A stretch of DNA of 64,000 nucleotides from Dyadobacter endophyticus (GTDB lineage Bacteria; Bacteroidota; Bacteroidia; Cytophagales; Spirosomataceae): positions 2,914,426-2,978,425 of the forward strand of contig NZ_BMIA01000001.1 of assembly GCF_014641595.1 (NCBI RefSeq), given 5' to 3'. This document shows, piece after piece, positions 34,723-42,449 of the stretch. The stretch's first letter is position 1. Every line of letters begins with the position of its first letter. The notes beneath the pieces are model-generated. The model saw only the letters and a list, made by a program, of their open reading frames with translations. It ran no database searches and had not been told where the DNA came from. Position numbers and translations under genes: made by a program.

Positions 34723-35742
34723 TCACTCTCCTTCCTGGTCCATAACCAAAACAGCCGCACCGTAAACCCTCCCTTCCCTGAGATCACCAAGGGCCTGATT
34801 GGCCTGTGAGAGTTTATAAAACTGGACCTGCGTTTTGAGAGGAATCCTCATTGCTAATTGGAAAAACTCCTGCCCGTCTCTGACCGTCAGATTAGCGACT
34901 GACCTGACCACTCGTTCCCCCCACAGCAGACGGTATTCAAATCCAGGGATATCACTCATATGTATCCCCCCGCAGACGACGGTGCCACCTTTTTCGATGT
35001 CTGAAAGTGCCTTGGGGATAAGCTCCCCCGTTGGCGCAAAGATGATCGCTCCGTCAAGCTCTTCGGGAGCGGGTTGAGAGGAATCACCAGCCCAGACTGC
35101 TCCCAATTTTTCTGCCAGCAATTGGGCGGCGGTATCCCCTTTTTTACTGAACGCATACACCTTTTTATTCTGAAAACCAGCAATCTGGATCAATATGTGA
35201 GCAGCAGCTCCAAAACCATAAATGCCGATTTTTTCACAATTCCTATCAAGCATTCGATAAGAGCGGTAGCCAATTAAGCCCGCACATAGGAGGGGCGCTG
35301 CCCACGGATGCTGATAATAACCGGGAAGCGGAATACAGTATTTTTCAAAAGCCACAGTGTACTGGCAATATCCGCCGTTGACTGTAAAGCCTGTGAACAG
35401 AGCCTGATCGCACAAATTCTCTCTGCCGGTTAAACAATACTTACATTTTCCGCAGGTACGAGCCAACCATGGAATCCCGACCATTGCAGCTATTTTCAGA
35501 TTAGTCACCCCTTCCCCGAGCCCAACCACTGTACCCATTATCTCGTGTCCCGGGATCAAGGGGAGCCTGGCCCCTTTCAATTCCCCGTCTATGATATGAA
35601 GGTCGGTCCGGCAGACACCACAGGCGACAACCTTGATAAGCACTTGACCGGTCCCGGGTGTTGGAACGGGGACAGTGACCTCATTTAATGGCTCTCCGGG
35701 CTCGGACAGAACCATCGCACGCATCGTTGCTGGCAGATTCAT
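34723..35742 (-). CDS. Zinc-dependent alcohol dehydrogenase, second copy
   Basis: A 339-aa medium-chain dehydrogenase. Catalytic zinc residues are Cys44 and His66-Glu67 (GVCRTDLH, PGHEIMG; the residue after Cys44 is Arg where AdhP has His). Structural cysteines are 97, 100, 103 and 111. The coenzyme motif is reduced to GIYGFGAAAHILIQ, with the third glycine changed, so coenzyme choice may differ. It is only distantly similar to the AdhP at 11291. A BON gene follows. The upstream region has a Crp/Fnr-type box with a good -7 element and a 20-bp palindrome just after the presumed transcription start. Confidence 0.9.
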   Translation of the reverse strand: MNLPATMRAMVLSEPGEPLNEVTVPVPTPGTGQVLIKVVACGVCRTDLHIIDGELKGARLPLIPGHEIMGTVVGLGEGVTNLKIAAMVGIPWLARTCGKCKYCLTGRENLCDQALFTGFTVNGGYCQYTVAFEKYCIPLPGYYQHPWAAPLLCAGLIGYRSYRMLDRNCEKIGIYGFGAAAHILIQIAGFQNKKVYAFSKKGDTAAQLLAEKLGAVWAGDSSQPAPEELDGAIIFAPTGELIPKALSDIEKGGTVVCGGIHMSDIPGFEYRLLWGERVVRSVANLTVRDGQEFFQLAMRIPLKTQVQFYKLSQANQALGDLREGRVYGAAVLVMDQEGE

Positions 35743-35779
35743 ACAACTATCTTGTTAAGACTCCGACGTTATCGTAATC

Positions 35780-35799
35780 ATTGGTTAACGATAACCAAT
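35780..35799. promoter_or_regulatory. 20-bp palindrome in the leader of the second ADH gene
   Basis: ATTGGTTA-ACGA-TAACCAAT: perfect 8-bp arms around a 4-bp spacer, 38 bp upstream of the ADH start and just downstream of its presumed transcription start (-7 element at 35812-35819). It could be a repressor operator. TTGGTTAT also occurs near the adhP and 20138 promoters. Confidence 0.5.
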
Positions 35800-35811
35800 A
35801 GCTTACGTATA

Positions 35812-35854
35812 GAAAGTTACGATTTCTGAATACCAGTTAATATGAGCAAGGTCA
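35812..35854 (-). promoter_or_regulatory. Crp/Fnr-type box and -7 element of the second ADH gene
   Basis: On the minus strand TGAC-CTTG-CTCA (35843-35854) is followed by TAACTTTC (5 of 6 positions) at 35812-35819. The centres are 33 bp apart. In the other direction TTACTTTA at 35900-35907 is 55 bp away and could serve the YtxH gene. Confidence 0.55.
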
Positions 35855-35980
35855 GCATTGAACAACTCTGTGATCACAGATTAATTGATTTCAGGCCACT
35901 TACTTTATCCTGCAATTGTCGCTTCATTGCAGAAGGCGGCAACCTCGCAGAAACAATTTATTTAATTAACTATTCAAATC

Positions 35981-36268
35981 ATGAAAAGTATCAGAATTGC
36001 ACTCGCCATAACACTTGCCGCCGCGGCAGGTTTAGCGGCAGGTATTTTAATTGCTCCGGAAAAAGGTAAGCGTACCCGGCGCAAACTTACTGAGGCTGGG
36101 TTGGACTTGATCGAAGACCTTGAAGAGAGCTGCCAGGACACGCTGGAAGACCTCAAAGGCAAAGCTGAAAAAGAATACCACAAAATAGCGCAACGTTGCC
36201 AGTGCGGATCAGCATGCCAAAAGAGCGATCAACAAAAGGAGGCAACCCTGAGCGATGCAAACCTATAA
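35981..36268 (+). CDS. YtxH-like small membrane protein
   Basis: A 95-aa protein. One N-terminal helix (RIALAITLAAAAGLAAGILIA) is followed by the YtxH signature PEKGKRTRRKL and a charged amphipathic region (LIEDLEESCQDTLEDLKGKA). The C-terminal tail has two cysteine pairs (QRCQCGSACQ). YtxH proteins are general-stress proteins of unknown mechanism. It is divergent from the second ADH and may share its control region, where a TGAG-N4-GTCA box lies 127 bases upstream. A perfect CTGTGATCACAG at 35868-35879 lies between but has the wrong spacing for a Crp site. Confidence 0.8.
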   Translation: MKSIRIALAITLAAAAGLAAGILIAPEKGKRTRRKLTEAGLDLIEDLEESCQDTLEDLKGKAEKEYHKIAQRCQCGSACQKSDQQKEATLSDANL

Positions 36269-36303
36269 GGTATGCAAGGTTCAGTTAACGCCAGCAAGGA
36301 AAT

Positions 36304-36735
36304 ATGCTTTTTACTACACTGAAAACTATCTTCATACTTGCAGCGCTGAGCACTTCCTACGTGAGCGCTCAGGAGCCGCAAATTGCATACTTTTCTCCCT
36401 TTTGTCTTCAACTACATTTTGACCATATTGTAATAACCTCAGGCTGGCTTGCTGATTTTCTAAACCATTTTCAGGGTCGGTGTTCAGAACCACAAGGGCC
36501 TGTTCTACGGTTAGAGTATAATATCTTTTATCCAGCTGCTGCATGGGTTAGTCGATTACGGATCATCAATTTGTATCGCAGTCGTAAGGTGGAAACGTTG
36601 GCTGGATTTGCGGACGGTATTTACATTGGTTTGTTACTTAAAATAACGAACTGCGCCGGCGCAAGCCGCAGCTTGATAAAATGCCGGCTTCCCTCCTCAT
36701 TAGTCAATACATTCACGCTACCGGATTGTCCATAG
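36304..36735 (+). pseudogene. Possible 5' fragment of a secreted-protein gene
   Basis: A 143-aa frame that begins well: AAGGA lies just before the ATG, and the product starts with a good signal peptide (MLFTTLKTIFILAALSTSYV-SAQE). After about residue 33 it runs antisense to the ATPase remnant and then to the end of the amylase gene, so the rest is probably not original coding sequence. I read it as the start of a lost exported-protein gene, joined to unrelated DNA by deletion. A short truncated product may still be made. Confidence 0.3.
36332..36544 (-). pseudogene. N-terminal remnant of a P-type ATPase
   Basis: A 70-aa frame whose first ~50 residues are the cation-ATPase N-domain: YYTLTVEQALVVLNTDPENG, then LENQQASLRLLQYGQNVVED. 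The end (MQFAAPERSRR...) is unrelated and the frame stops; all membrane, actuator and phosphorylation domains are missing. It differs in sequence from the ATPases at 859 and 8743, so it is what remains of a third pump. It lies next to a truncated signal-peptide frame on the other strand, pointing to one deletion that removed both genes. Confidence 0.7.
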
Positions 36736-38330
36736 ATGAAGGTAAAGACGCTTCCCTGCGGATTGAGCGATGGGTCTACCCGCACATACTCCTGGTCTTC
36801 CTCAGTCAGAGAACTATTGTAGGCTATCACCATTTCATGATCATATAGCACCCGCGAGAAGGCCAGGAGACACTTCTCGAAGGTCGGCAAGGTAAAAATC
36901 TCTCCGTCCATGGATTGCTTGCGCATATACATCCTGCCGAATTTAAGCACCGGGCTATTCATCCTGATTTTGGCCAAAGCAGCGATCTGCTGGTAGATCC
37001 GGCCGGATTTACTTAGCGCGCTTACAGGCCTACCTTCGAGGCTAAACATCGATTCCCTGACATTATAGTCTTCGGTACCCGCGCCCTCAAAGCCCTGTTC
37101 GGTCCCATAATAAATACAGGGCGTTCCCAGCGCGCACAGTAAAAATCCGATTCCGGCGATGATCTGGTCTTCCGAAGCCTCATGGCCAAACCGCTTTTTA
37201 AATGTCTGCCCGACCTGATCGTGATTGTCAATAAAAGTAACGAGGAACTCGCCGAATTCTCCCCTGCTCATCGCATTTTCCCTTAGCGACTCATACCGCT
37301 CGATAAGCTTTTGCGGCCGTGATATCCCCCGAACCACATCCGCCAGAATGTGATAAAGCGGAAAATCAAGTACCGAATTGAGCCCGAAATAGATGGCTTT
37401 GTCTTCGACCACTACCGAAGTCTTCGGGCCGATGTAGCGGTTGTACATTTCTTCTGGCCCGACAAGCTCACCAAAAAGAAAAAAATCTTTTTTCCCTAAC
37501 AAATAGGCGTATTCCCTCACGTGTGAACAGAACTGACTAACCATCTCTTCACCCATATGTTTGACGGCGTCAATTCGAAAGCCATCCACATCGGCTTCAC
37601 GTATCCAGTAGCAATGTACTTTCGTCAATATCTGCTGAACCAGCAAGCCTTCCGGGGAAGCGTCGTTCTTAAAACTCTTTAAGCCTGCAAAGTCTCCCTC
37701 CCGGGTTTCCGGGTAAGCATCAAAATTACGGATACGACCTTTGCGCCAATACAATTCCGGATTACGAAGTTCAACCGGAACTGGAATTTCATCGGATCTC
37801 CATTCGCAGAACGGGAACACAGCACCCTGATAATAGTAGTAATCATAGTCGCCGGGATAGGACCAGTTATCGCCCGAGTGATGCAGGACAATATCCAGAA
37901 ATACCTTAATACCAAATTCGTGAGCCTTTTCAACCAACTCGGCCAAATCCTGCTTGCTGCCAAACCTTGGATCAACATTGAGGTAATTCTCAATGGCATA
38001 CCCATGATAGCAGGTATCGTTATTTTCAAATACCGGGCTCAGCCATAATGCTGTACAGCCTAGGTCCCTTATATAATCAAGGTGTCTTGTTATACCTCTC
38101 AGCGTTCCACCGCACCTCTTTCGCAGTTGCTCTGCATCCCCATAGCCCTTCTGTCTGCCGGGAACGGTGGTTGGCATACGGTCCAGGTCATCGTGAAAAC
38201 GGTCGACCAGTAAGAAGTAGATAAATTCCTCACGCCATTCACGGCTGGCGTCTGCCCAGTAGGTTTTGCCTTGCTTAGGGCTCAGGTCGATTTCACGAAC
38301 CGAAGAAATCTGTCTTTCCGTTATTGTCAT
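36621..38330 (-). CDS. GH13 alpha-amylase-family glycoside hydrolase
   Basis: A 569-aa enzyme acting on alpha-glucans. GH13 regions are present in order: LDIVLHHSGDNW (region I), DGFRIDAVKH with nucleophile Asp254, LFGELVG with acid/base Glu288, and TFIDNHDQ with Asp371. There is no signal peptide, so it should act in the cytoplasm, for example on glycogen or maltodextrin, which would suit energy supply under stress. The last part (~480-569) is a beta domain. It has an upstream Crp/Fnr-type box. The specificity (amylase, neopullulanase or trehalose-type) is not certain. Confidence 0.92.
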   Translation of the reverse strand: MTITERQISSVREIDLSPKQGKTYWADASREWREEFIYFLLVDRFHDDLDRMPTTVPGRQKGYGDAEQLRKRCGGTLRGITRHLDYIRDLGCTALWLSPVFENNDTCYHGYAIENYLNVDPRFGSKQDLAELVEKAHEFGIKVFLDIVLHHSGDNWSYPGDYDYYYYQGAVFPFCEWRSDEIPVPVELRNPELYWRKGRIRNFDAYPETREGDFAGLKSFKNDASPEGLLVQQILTKVHCYWIREADVDGFRIDAVKHMGEEMVSQFCSHVREYAYLLGKKDFFLFGELVGPEEMYNRYIGPKTSVVVEDKAIYFGLNSVLDFPLYHILADVVRGISRPQKLIERYESLRENAMSRGEFGEFLVTFIDNHDQVGQTFKKRFGHEASEDQIIAGIGFLLCALGTPCIYYGTEQGFEGAGTEDYNVRESMFSLEGRPVSALSKSGRIYQQIAALAKIRMNSPVLKFGRMYMRKQSMDGEIFTLPTFEKCLLAFSRVLYDHEMVIAYNSSLTEEDQEYVRVDPSLNPQGSVFTFIYGQSGSVNVLTNEEGSRHFIKLRLAPAQFVILSNKPM

Positions 38331-38351
38331 GTTACCGCTTTTTTGCCAGCG

Positions 38352-38416
38352 TCAATCTACCAACAACAGCCAGTGTTGAACATGATGTCCGGCAATACAA
38401 ATACTGATCGCTGTCA
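38352..38416 (-). promoter_or_regulatory. Crp/Fnr-type box and possible -7 element of the amylase gene
   Basis: TGAT-CGCT-GTCA lies at 38405-38416 inside ACTGA-N6-TCAGT. TAGATTGA (4 of 6 positions, minus strand) lies at 38352-38359. The centres are 55 bp apart. Confidence 0.5.
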
Positions 38417-38475
38417 GTCCTAACCATTTAAACTTGTCAAGTGATTACCGGGATAAACATTGAAGAAAAAACGGT

Positions 38476-39552
38476 TCAGTTCCGCATTCTGAGCAGCTTG
38501 TCATATTCCAGGACGGTGATGGCGCTCCCTCTCATTTCGATCAAAAGTTCTTCCTTAAAATCGGAGAGCATACGGATCACCGTCTCGGTCGCCGTTCCGG
38601 ACATTGATGCAATGTCTTCCCTGGAAATGGCCATCGAAAACGGTTTGGATTTATCCTCATGATAACGATTAGCCAGCGCGACAAGGGATTCAGCTACCCT
38701 TTTCCTCACTGAATTATAGGCAAGGTGCAAAAGTTTCTCTTCGCGGTCGCGAACATTGTCTGAGAGCATACGGATAAACTTGGATGCTACGGCCCGACTG
38801 CCCTGAAAAAGTTTGAGAAAATCGTCCTTGGGTATAACAGCAACTTCCGATGGTTCCAGACAAACAGCTGACTGCTGGTAGGAATCTGCCTGCAACAAAT
38901 CCAGGTAGCCCACAAAATCGCCCTCCTTGTACAGATTAGTGATATATTCCTTTCCCTGGTCGTTTGAACGAAACTCTTTGATCTTACCCTTTTGCAGGAA
39001 ATAAAGACTTGCCGGGTAGGTCCCTTCGGAGTAGAGCATTTCCTTCTTTTTTAAAGTCTTCACGCGTTTATTGGCGCAAAGATTCCCCATTCCGTTCAAA
39101 CTGCTTGCCTCTACGAGAAAATCATCGATCCCTTCGCTTGATCTTTCGAAATTCCGCTTGATACGGTCGTTCTTGCTGAGCCGCGTTTCCACTGCGCTGA
39201 GCAGCTCGACATCATCGTAAGGCTTGGTCAGATAATCATCTGCACCGAGCACCATCCCTTTCCGGTAGTCGTTTTTCTCGGCGCGGGCGGTCAGAAATAT
39301 GAACGGGATACTAGCTGTCTTTTCATCTTTCCCCAAAAGGTGCAACACCCCATACCCATCAAGCTCCGGCATCATAATATCACAAATAATCAAATCCGGT
39401 CTGGACTGGATAGCTTTTTGAACTCCCTCTTTACCATTCTCGGCGGTTAATATCCGGTAGTTCGCCAATTCGAGAATCTCGGCTGTATTCTCGCGCATCA
39501 TCGGATTATCCTCTATCAAAAGAATCGTTTTAGCTTCCAAGTTATTGATCAT
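38476..39552 (-). CDS. Response regulator fused to a Crp/Fnr-type regulator
   Basis: A 358-aa transcription factor from the ATG at 39552 (MINNLEAKTILLIEDNP); an upstream in-frame ATG at 39615 overlaps the kinase remnant. Domains: receiver (1-125) with phospho-Asp58 (IICDIMMPELDG) and a conserved Lys (DDYLTKPYDD), a cyclic-nucleotide-binding-like barrel (~160-275), and a Crp HTH (~290-358). The recognition helix GTATETVIRML has Glu and Arg in the positions of FNR Glu209 and Arg213, which read TGA half-sites. It is a good candidate to bind the TGA-N6-TCA boxes of this window. Its kinase partner next door is truncated. Barrel residues for cAMP binding are not conserved. Confidence 0.92.
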   Translation of the reverse strand: MINNLEAKTILLIEDNPMMRENTAEILELANYRILTAENGKEGVQKAIQSRPDLIICDIMMPELDGYGVLHLLGKDEKTASIPFIFLTARAEKNDYRKGMVLGADDYLTKPYDDVELLSAVETRLSKNDRIKRNFERSSEGIDDFLVEASSLNGMGNLCANKRVKTLKKKEMLYSEGTYPASLYFLQKGKIKEFRSNDQGKEYITNLYKEGDFVGYLDLLQADSYQQSAVCLEPSEVAVIPKDDFLKLFQGSRAVASKFIRMLSDNVRDREEKLLHLAYNSVRKRVAESLVALANRYHEDKSKPFSMAISREDIASMSGTATETVIRMLSDFKEELLIEMRGSAITVLEYDKLLRMRN

Positions 39553-39574
39553 TAAATGAGTGATTAAACAGATC

Positions 39575-40021
39575 CTAGCAACCTTTGAGAAGCATATTTT
39601 CCTCGACACGCACATCTAGTTTCCCAATGGATAAGAAGTCGTTTAGAATTTCTGTTAGATTGTTTACTGTGGACTTGATCCTTTGAATGTGCTTTTGCCT
39701 TTTTTCGTCGTCCTCAGCGGAGCTATATTTGCTGATCAGCGATGATGAAGAAAGGATTGTAGCGAGCGGGGTACGGAACTCATGGGAGGCAACTGTGACA
39801 AACTGGCTTTTCATCTGATTCAGCTCTCTTTCTTTTTCCAGCGCCTTGACAACCTCCCGTTGCGATTTTTCAACCGAGCGGATTGCATCGGCAAGCTCGG
39901 CCGTCCGCTGGCGCACCCGTTCTTCAAGCTCGGCATTGAGCATATGAATTTGCTCGTTGGCCTCCAATATCCTCTTCTCCTGCGTCTTTCTTTGGGTGAT
40001 GTCAATGATAAATGTGCGCAT
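39575..40021 (-). pseudogene. Truncated sensor histidine kinase
   Basis: A 148-aa frame. It begins with the last strand of a PAS/PAC domain (MRTFIIDITQRKTQEKRI), then a coiled coil and a HisKA domain with the phospho-accepting histidine (VASHEFRTPLATIL). It ends at LSIGKLDVRVEENMLLKGC, before the ATP-binding domain. Both the sensory N-terminus and the catalytic HATPase domain are missing, so it cannot phosphorylate. It lies 22 bases upstream of the receiver-Crp gene and was presumably its cognate kinase. Confidence 0.75.
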
Positions 40022-40564
40022 GCTAAGTTAACAATCTGACAGACAATAATCAACTCCCTCAAATATCCTTCCCCGACAAGCTATTTCCTGGGCTTGTCCT
40101 GGCTGCCATTGGTGGCATTTCCCCCAGAACGTATTGAGCTTGAAGAATCTGTTTACATATCTTATGGACAACACCAGATGAAAACACGCAAAACCGCATA
40201 GTGAAAGACAGCATCCCCAACCCAATTGATCTTTGGAGCGACATCTTTTTTATGGCTGGTAGATTGGTACCTACCACATTAGATACGCTAGATCGCTGCG
40301 CAATCAGAATGACTGCGATGGTTGAAAAAAATACGATCAAAAAACAAGTGATGCAAAACGGTATAGACGGAGTCAATAAAGACAATTTGGTCGACCTGAT
40401 GATTTCGGTGACTATGTTCTCATCAACAAAATTGATCTGCATACCGTAATAAAAGGACGATCTTAAAATGCAGGTCAGCAGCGGGAGGTCGATTTTTGCA
40501 TTGAAAATGAAAATTTGCGCCGAAGACTCCTATAAAGCACCTTTTTCATACTTTTTTTGAGGCG
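40022..40564. other. Intergenic region, possible relic of the kinase N-terminus
   Basis: About 540 bp. A minus-strand frame at 40059-40442 encodes one convincing transmembrane segment (IPFCITCFLIVFFSTIAVIL) near its start and could be the membrane anchor of the lost kinase sensor part; the remainder looks random. No box of the TGA-N6-TCA type and no terminator seen. Confidence 0.25.
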
Positions 40565-41251
40565 TTACTCTACTAAGGTGGGATTGAGTGCTATATGACT
40601 TTCTGCAACATCCAAAATGGTCGGATAATTATTGGGAGCATTGGCCAAAACGTTAGCTGTCGTCATATTGTATATCAGGAAAAGGACATTGCCGGATATT
40701 TCTGAATACACAGGCTTATTCAGGGGTGGTAAAACCTGCTCGCGTGCGTGATAAGAAGCATCTGCAATGACGATGGACGTATCACCGACCGGCATATCCA
40801 GCCGGACCGGAAGCGGTGGGAAAACCGGAGGGAAACTACTAATGTCAAATGCATCGGGACTAACCGGCAATACACGTATAATTTTGGGCATTATATACTG
40901 ATAAAATACGTCGAAGGCTGGATTCGAAATTCGCTTGACATGGATCTTGACTTTGAAAGTAGCATCTACGAAACCAGGCGAGGGATGAAAGCTGCTCCAT
41001 GCCAGGCTTACAGGCAGGGTAATGTCGGGATGGCCCGGCATTACAGTTCCGAAAATATCATTGATATTTAACTTGTTACAAAATTCCACTTTCAGAATTT
41101 CAAATTCACAAGGATAAAGCCTGAGAGTACCATCGACCAATTTACACCCAGTCTGCGGGTCCGGTTCGGTGTGGTCCGTACAGGAAAGCGCTACTGCCAT
41201 CACAAAGATGAAAGTCAACGATACCAGTTTTGGTAGGTAGGAATTTTTCAT
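40565..41251 (-). CDS. Lipoprotein of unknown function
   Basis: A 228-aa exported lipoprotein starting at the ATG at 41251 (MKNSYLPKLVSLTFIFV); an upstream in-frame ATG at 41311 would place a non-signal extension before it. The lipobox is AVALSC, then TDHTEP. The body is beta-rich with no family I can name (FHPSPGFVDATFKVKIHVKR, VLPVSPDAFDISSFPPVF). The C-T-D-H-x-E-P start is shared with the lipoprotein at 18338. Upstream lies a Crp/Fnr-type box with a perfect -7 element at the class II spacing. Confidence 0.75.
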   Translation of the reverse strand: MKNSYLPKLVSLTFIFVMAVALSCTDHTEPDPQTGCKLVDGTLRLYPCEFEILKVEFCNKLNINDIFGTVMPGHPDITLPVSLAWSSFHPSPGFVDATFKVKIHVKRISNPAFDVFYQYIMPKIIRVLPVSPDAFDISSFPPVFPPLPVRLDMPVGDTSIVIADASYHAREQVLPPLNKPVYSEISGNVLFLIYNMTTANVLANAPNNYPTILDVAESHIALNPTLVE

Positions 41252-41336
41252 ACGACACGGATTGGATGGTACGATGTACAATATTACCAAGTGATCAAAA
41301 TTCAAATACATCTCAATATATGAGGTATATCCAGAT

Positions 41337-41379
41337 CAAATCTAGTTAGACTGCGGATGCAAAATCATGAGCCCGGTCA
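41337..41379 (-). promoter_or_regulatory. Crp/Fnr-type box and perfect -7 element of the 41251 lipoprotein
   Basis: On the minus strand TGAC-CGGG-CTCA (41368-41379) is followed by TAGATTTG (6 of 6 positions of TAnnTTTG) at 41337-41344. The centres are 33 bp apart. The leader would be about 80 nt. Confidence 0.6.
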
Positions 41380-41832
41380 TAGCGGCAAACAATTTCAGTC
41401 ATTAACTAGCCGTGTTGTCTGCTCGAATGTATGTTGCGTATGCTGTCAAATCAACTACTAGTCAATTCGACTCCCTATCAATGTCATTCTAATAGGGTGA
41501 CCAGATCATAGCCGGCATATCCGAAGCGGACATCAGAAGATCTGGGAAACTGGATCGCGGAAGTATAAGTCGATCTGGGAGCGGTATATCCTGACTCCAG
41601 TGGAATTTCTCGAAACACAGGTCCTTAACCGGTATGTCTGGAAAATCGCCAAATCGACGCAGTTTTCGCGGACTATTCCTATTTAATGGAGAATTAAATC
41701 AAAAATACCCCTAAGGTATTCGAACCATCACTAAGCTTATAATCAACACCTTAACCACATAAAGTTTTTTAATCTCCGATCTATCAACATTCGTTCGAAT
41801 CAATAAAAAACTCAACACTTCCCCTGCACCAG
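41380..41832. other. Intergenic region without recognisable gene
   Basis: About 450 bp upstream of the lipoprotein promoter and downstream of the Crp gene. A plus-strand frame at 41520-41690 (WETGSRKYKSIWERYILTPV) has protein-like composition but no start, and I do not recognise it. No terminator or repeat seen. Confidence 0.3.
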
Positions 41833-42408
41833 CTAATGCATCACTTTCTTTCTTATACGGCTCAAACTTTCGGGCTTCATTCCCAAAAAAGAAGCGATAT
41901 ACTGAATGGGCACGTTGTGCAGTATTTCTGGATATGAATCGATAAGCTTCCGGTACCGCTGCTCGGCGCTGAGTGTGGCTAGCTCATTCGACCTGTTTTC
42001 ATTGTAAGCAATCGACTGCTGAAAAACCCTTATACTAAAATCCTTCATCACAGGGCTAGCGGCGATAAGCGCATCCATCTCAGGTTTCGTGATTCTTAGC
42101 AACTCACATGCGGTAATGCATTCGACGTTTGCTGAAGAGACAGTTTGCGAGGCAAAGTTTGAATAAGACGTAAAAAACCCCGGTGGGCAATTAATATGGG
42201 TCGTAACCTCATCGCCAACTTCGTTATAGTGGAATAGTCTCAGGTAACCCGATACGATGTAATACAGATATTTAGGCACCGTTCCCTGCTCTTCGATAAC
42301 CCGGTTTTTCGGAATCAACACCGCATCAAAACTAGCCGTGATTAGGGCGGCCTCTTCGCTGGAAAGCGAATGGAATTGCTGAATGCATCCGATCAGTTTA
42401 CTGTGCAT
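41833..42408 (-). CDS. Crp/Fnr-family transcription regulator, short Bacteroidota type
   Basis: A 191-aa regulator. A cNMP-like barrel (~10-125; IPKNRVIEEQGTVPKYLYYI) is followed by a dimer helix and a compact HTH. The recognition helix is GMKPESLSRIRKK, which has the Glu-x2-Ser-Arg pattern of FNR. There are no N-terminal cysteines for an iron-sulfur cluster. Such short proteins often control a neighbouring gene; here an NAD-dependent epimerase/reductase lies 41 bases upstream in the same direction. It is a second candidate to bind the TGA-N6-TCA boxes. Confidence 0.9.
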   Translation of the reverse strand: MHSKLIGCIQQFHSLSSEEAALITASFDAVLIPKNRVIEEQGTVPKYLYYIVSGYLRLFHYNEVGDEVTTHINCPPGFFTSYSNFASQTVSSANVECITACELLRITKPEMDALIAASPVMKDFSIRVFQQSIAYNENRSNELATLSAEQRYRKLIDSYPEILHNVPIQYIASFLGMKPESLSRIRKKVMH

Positions 42409-42449
42409 GCGGTTGGTTTCCTACGTTAGGTCATTTATTGATAGCAAAA

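Noticed and set aside
35868..35879. CTGTGATCACAG, a perfect palindrome resembling Crp half-sites
   Set aside because: The two TGTGA-like halves are adjacent without the 6-bp spacer of a Crp site, so it is not counted among the boxes.
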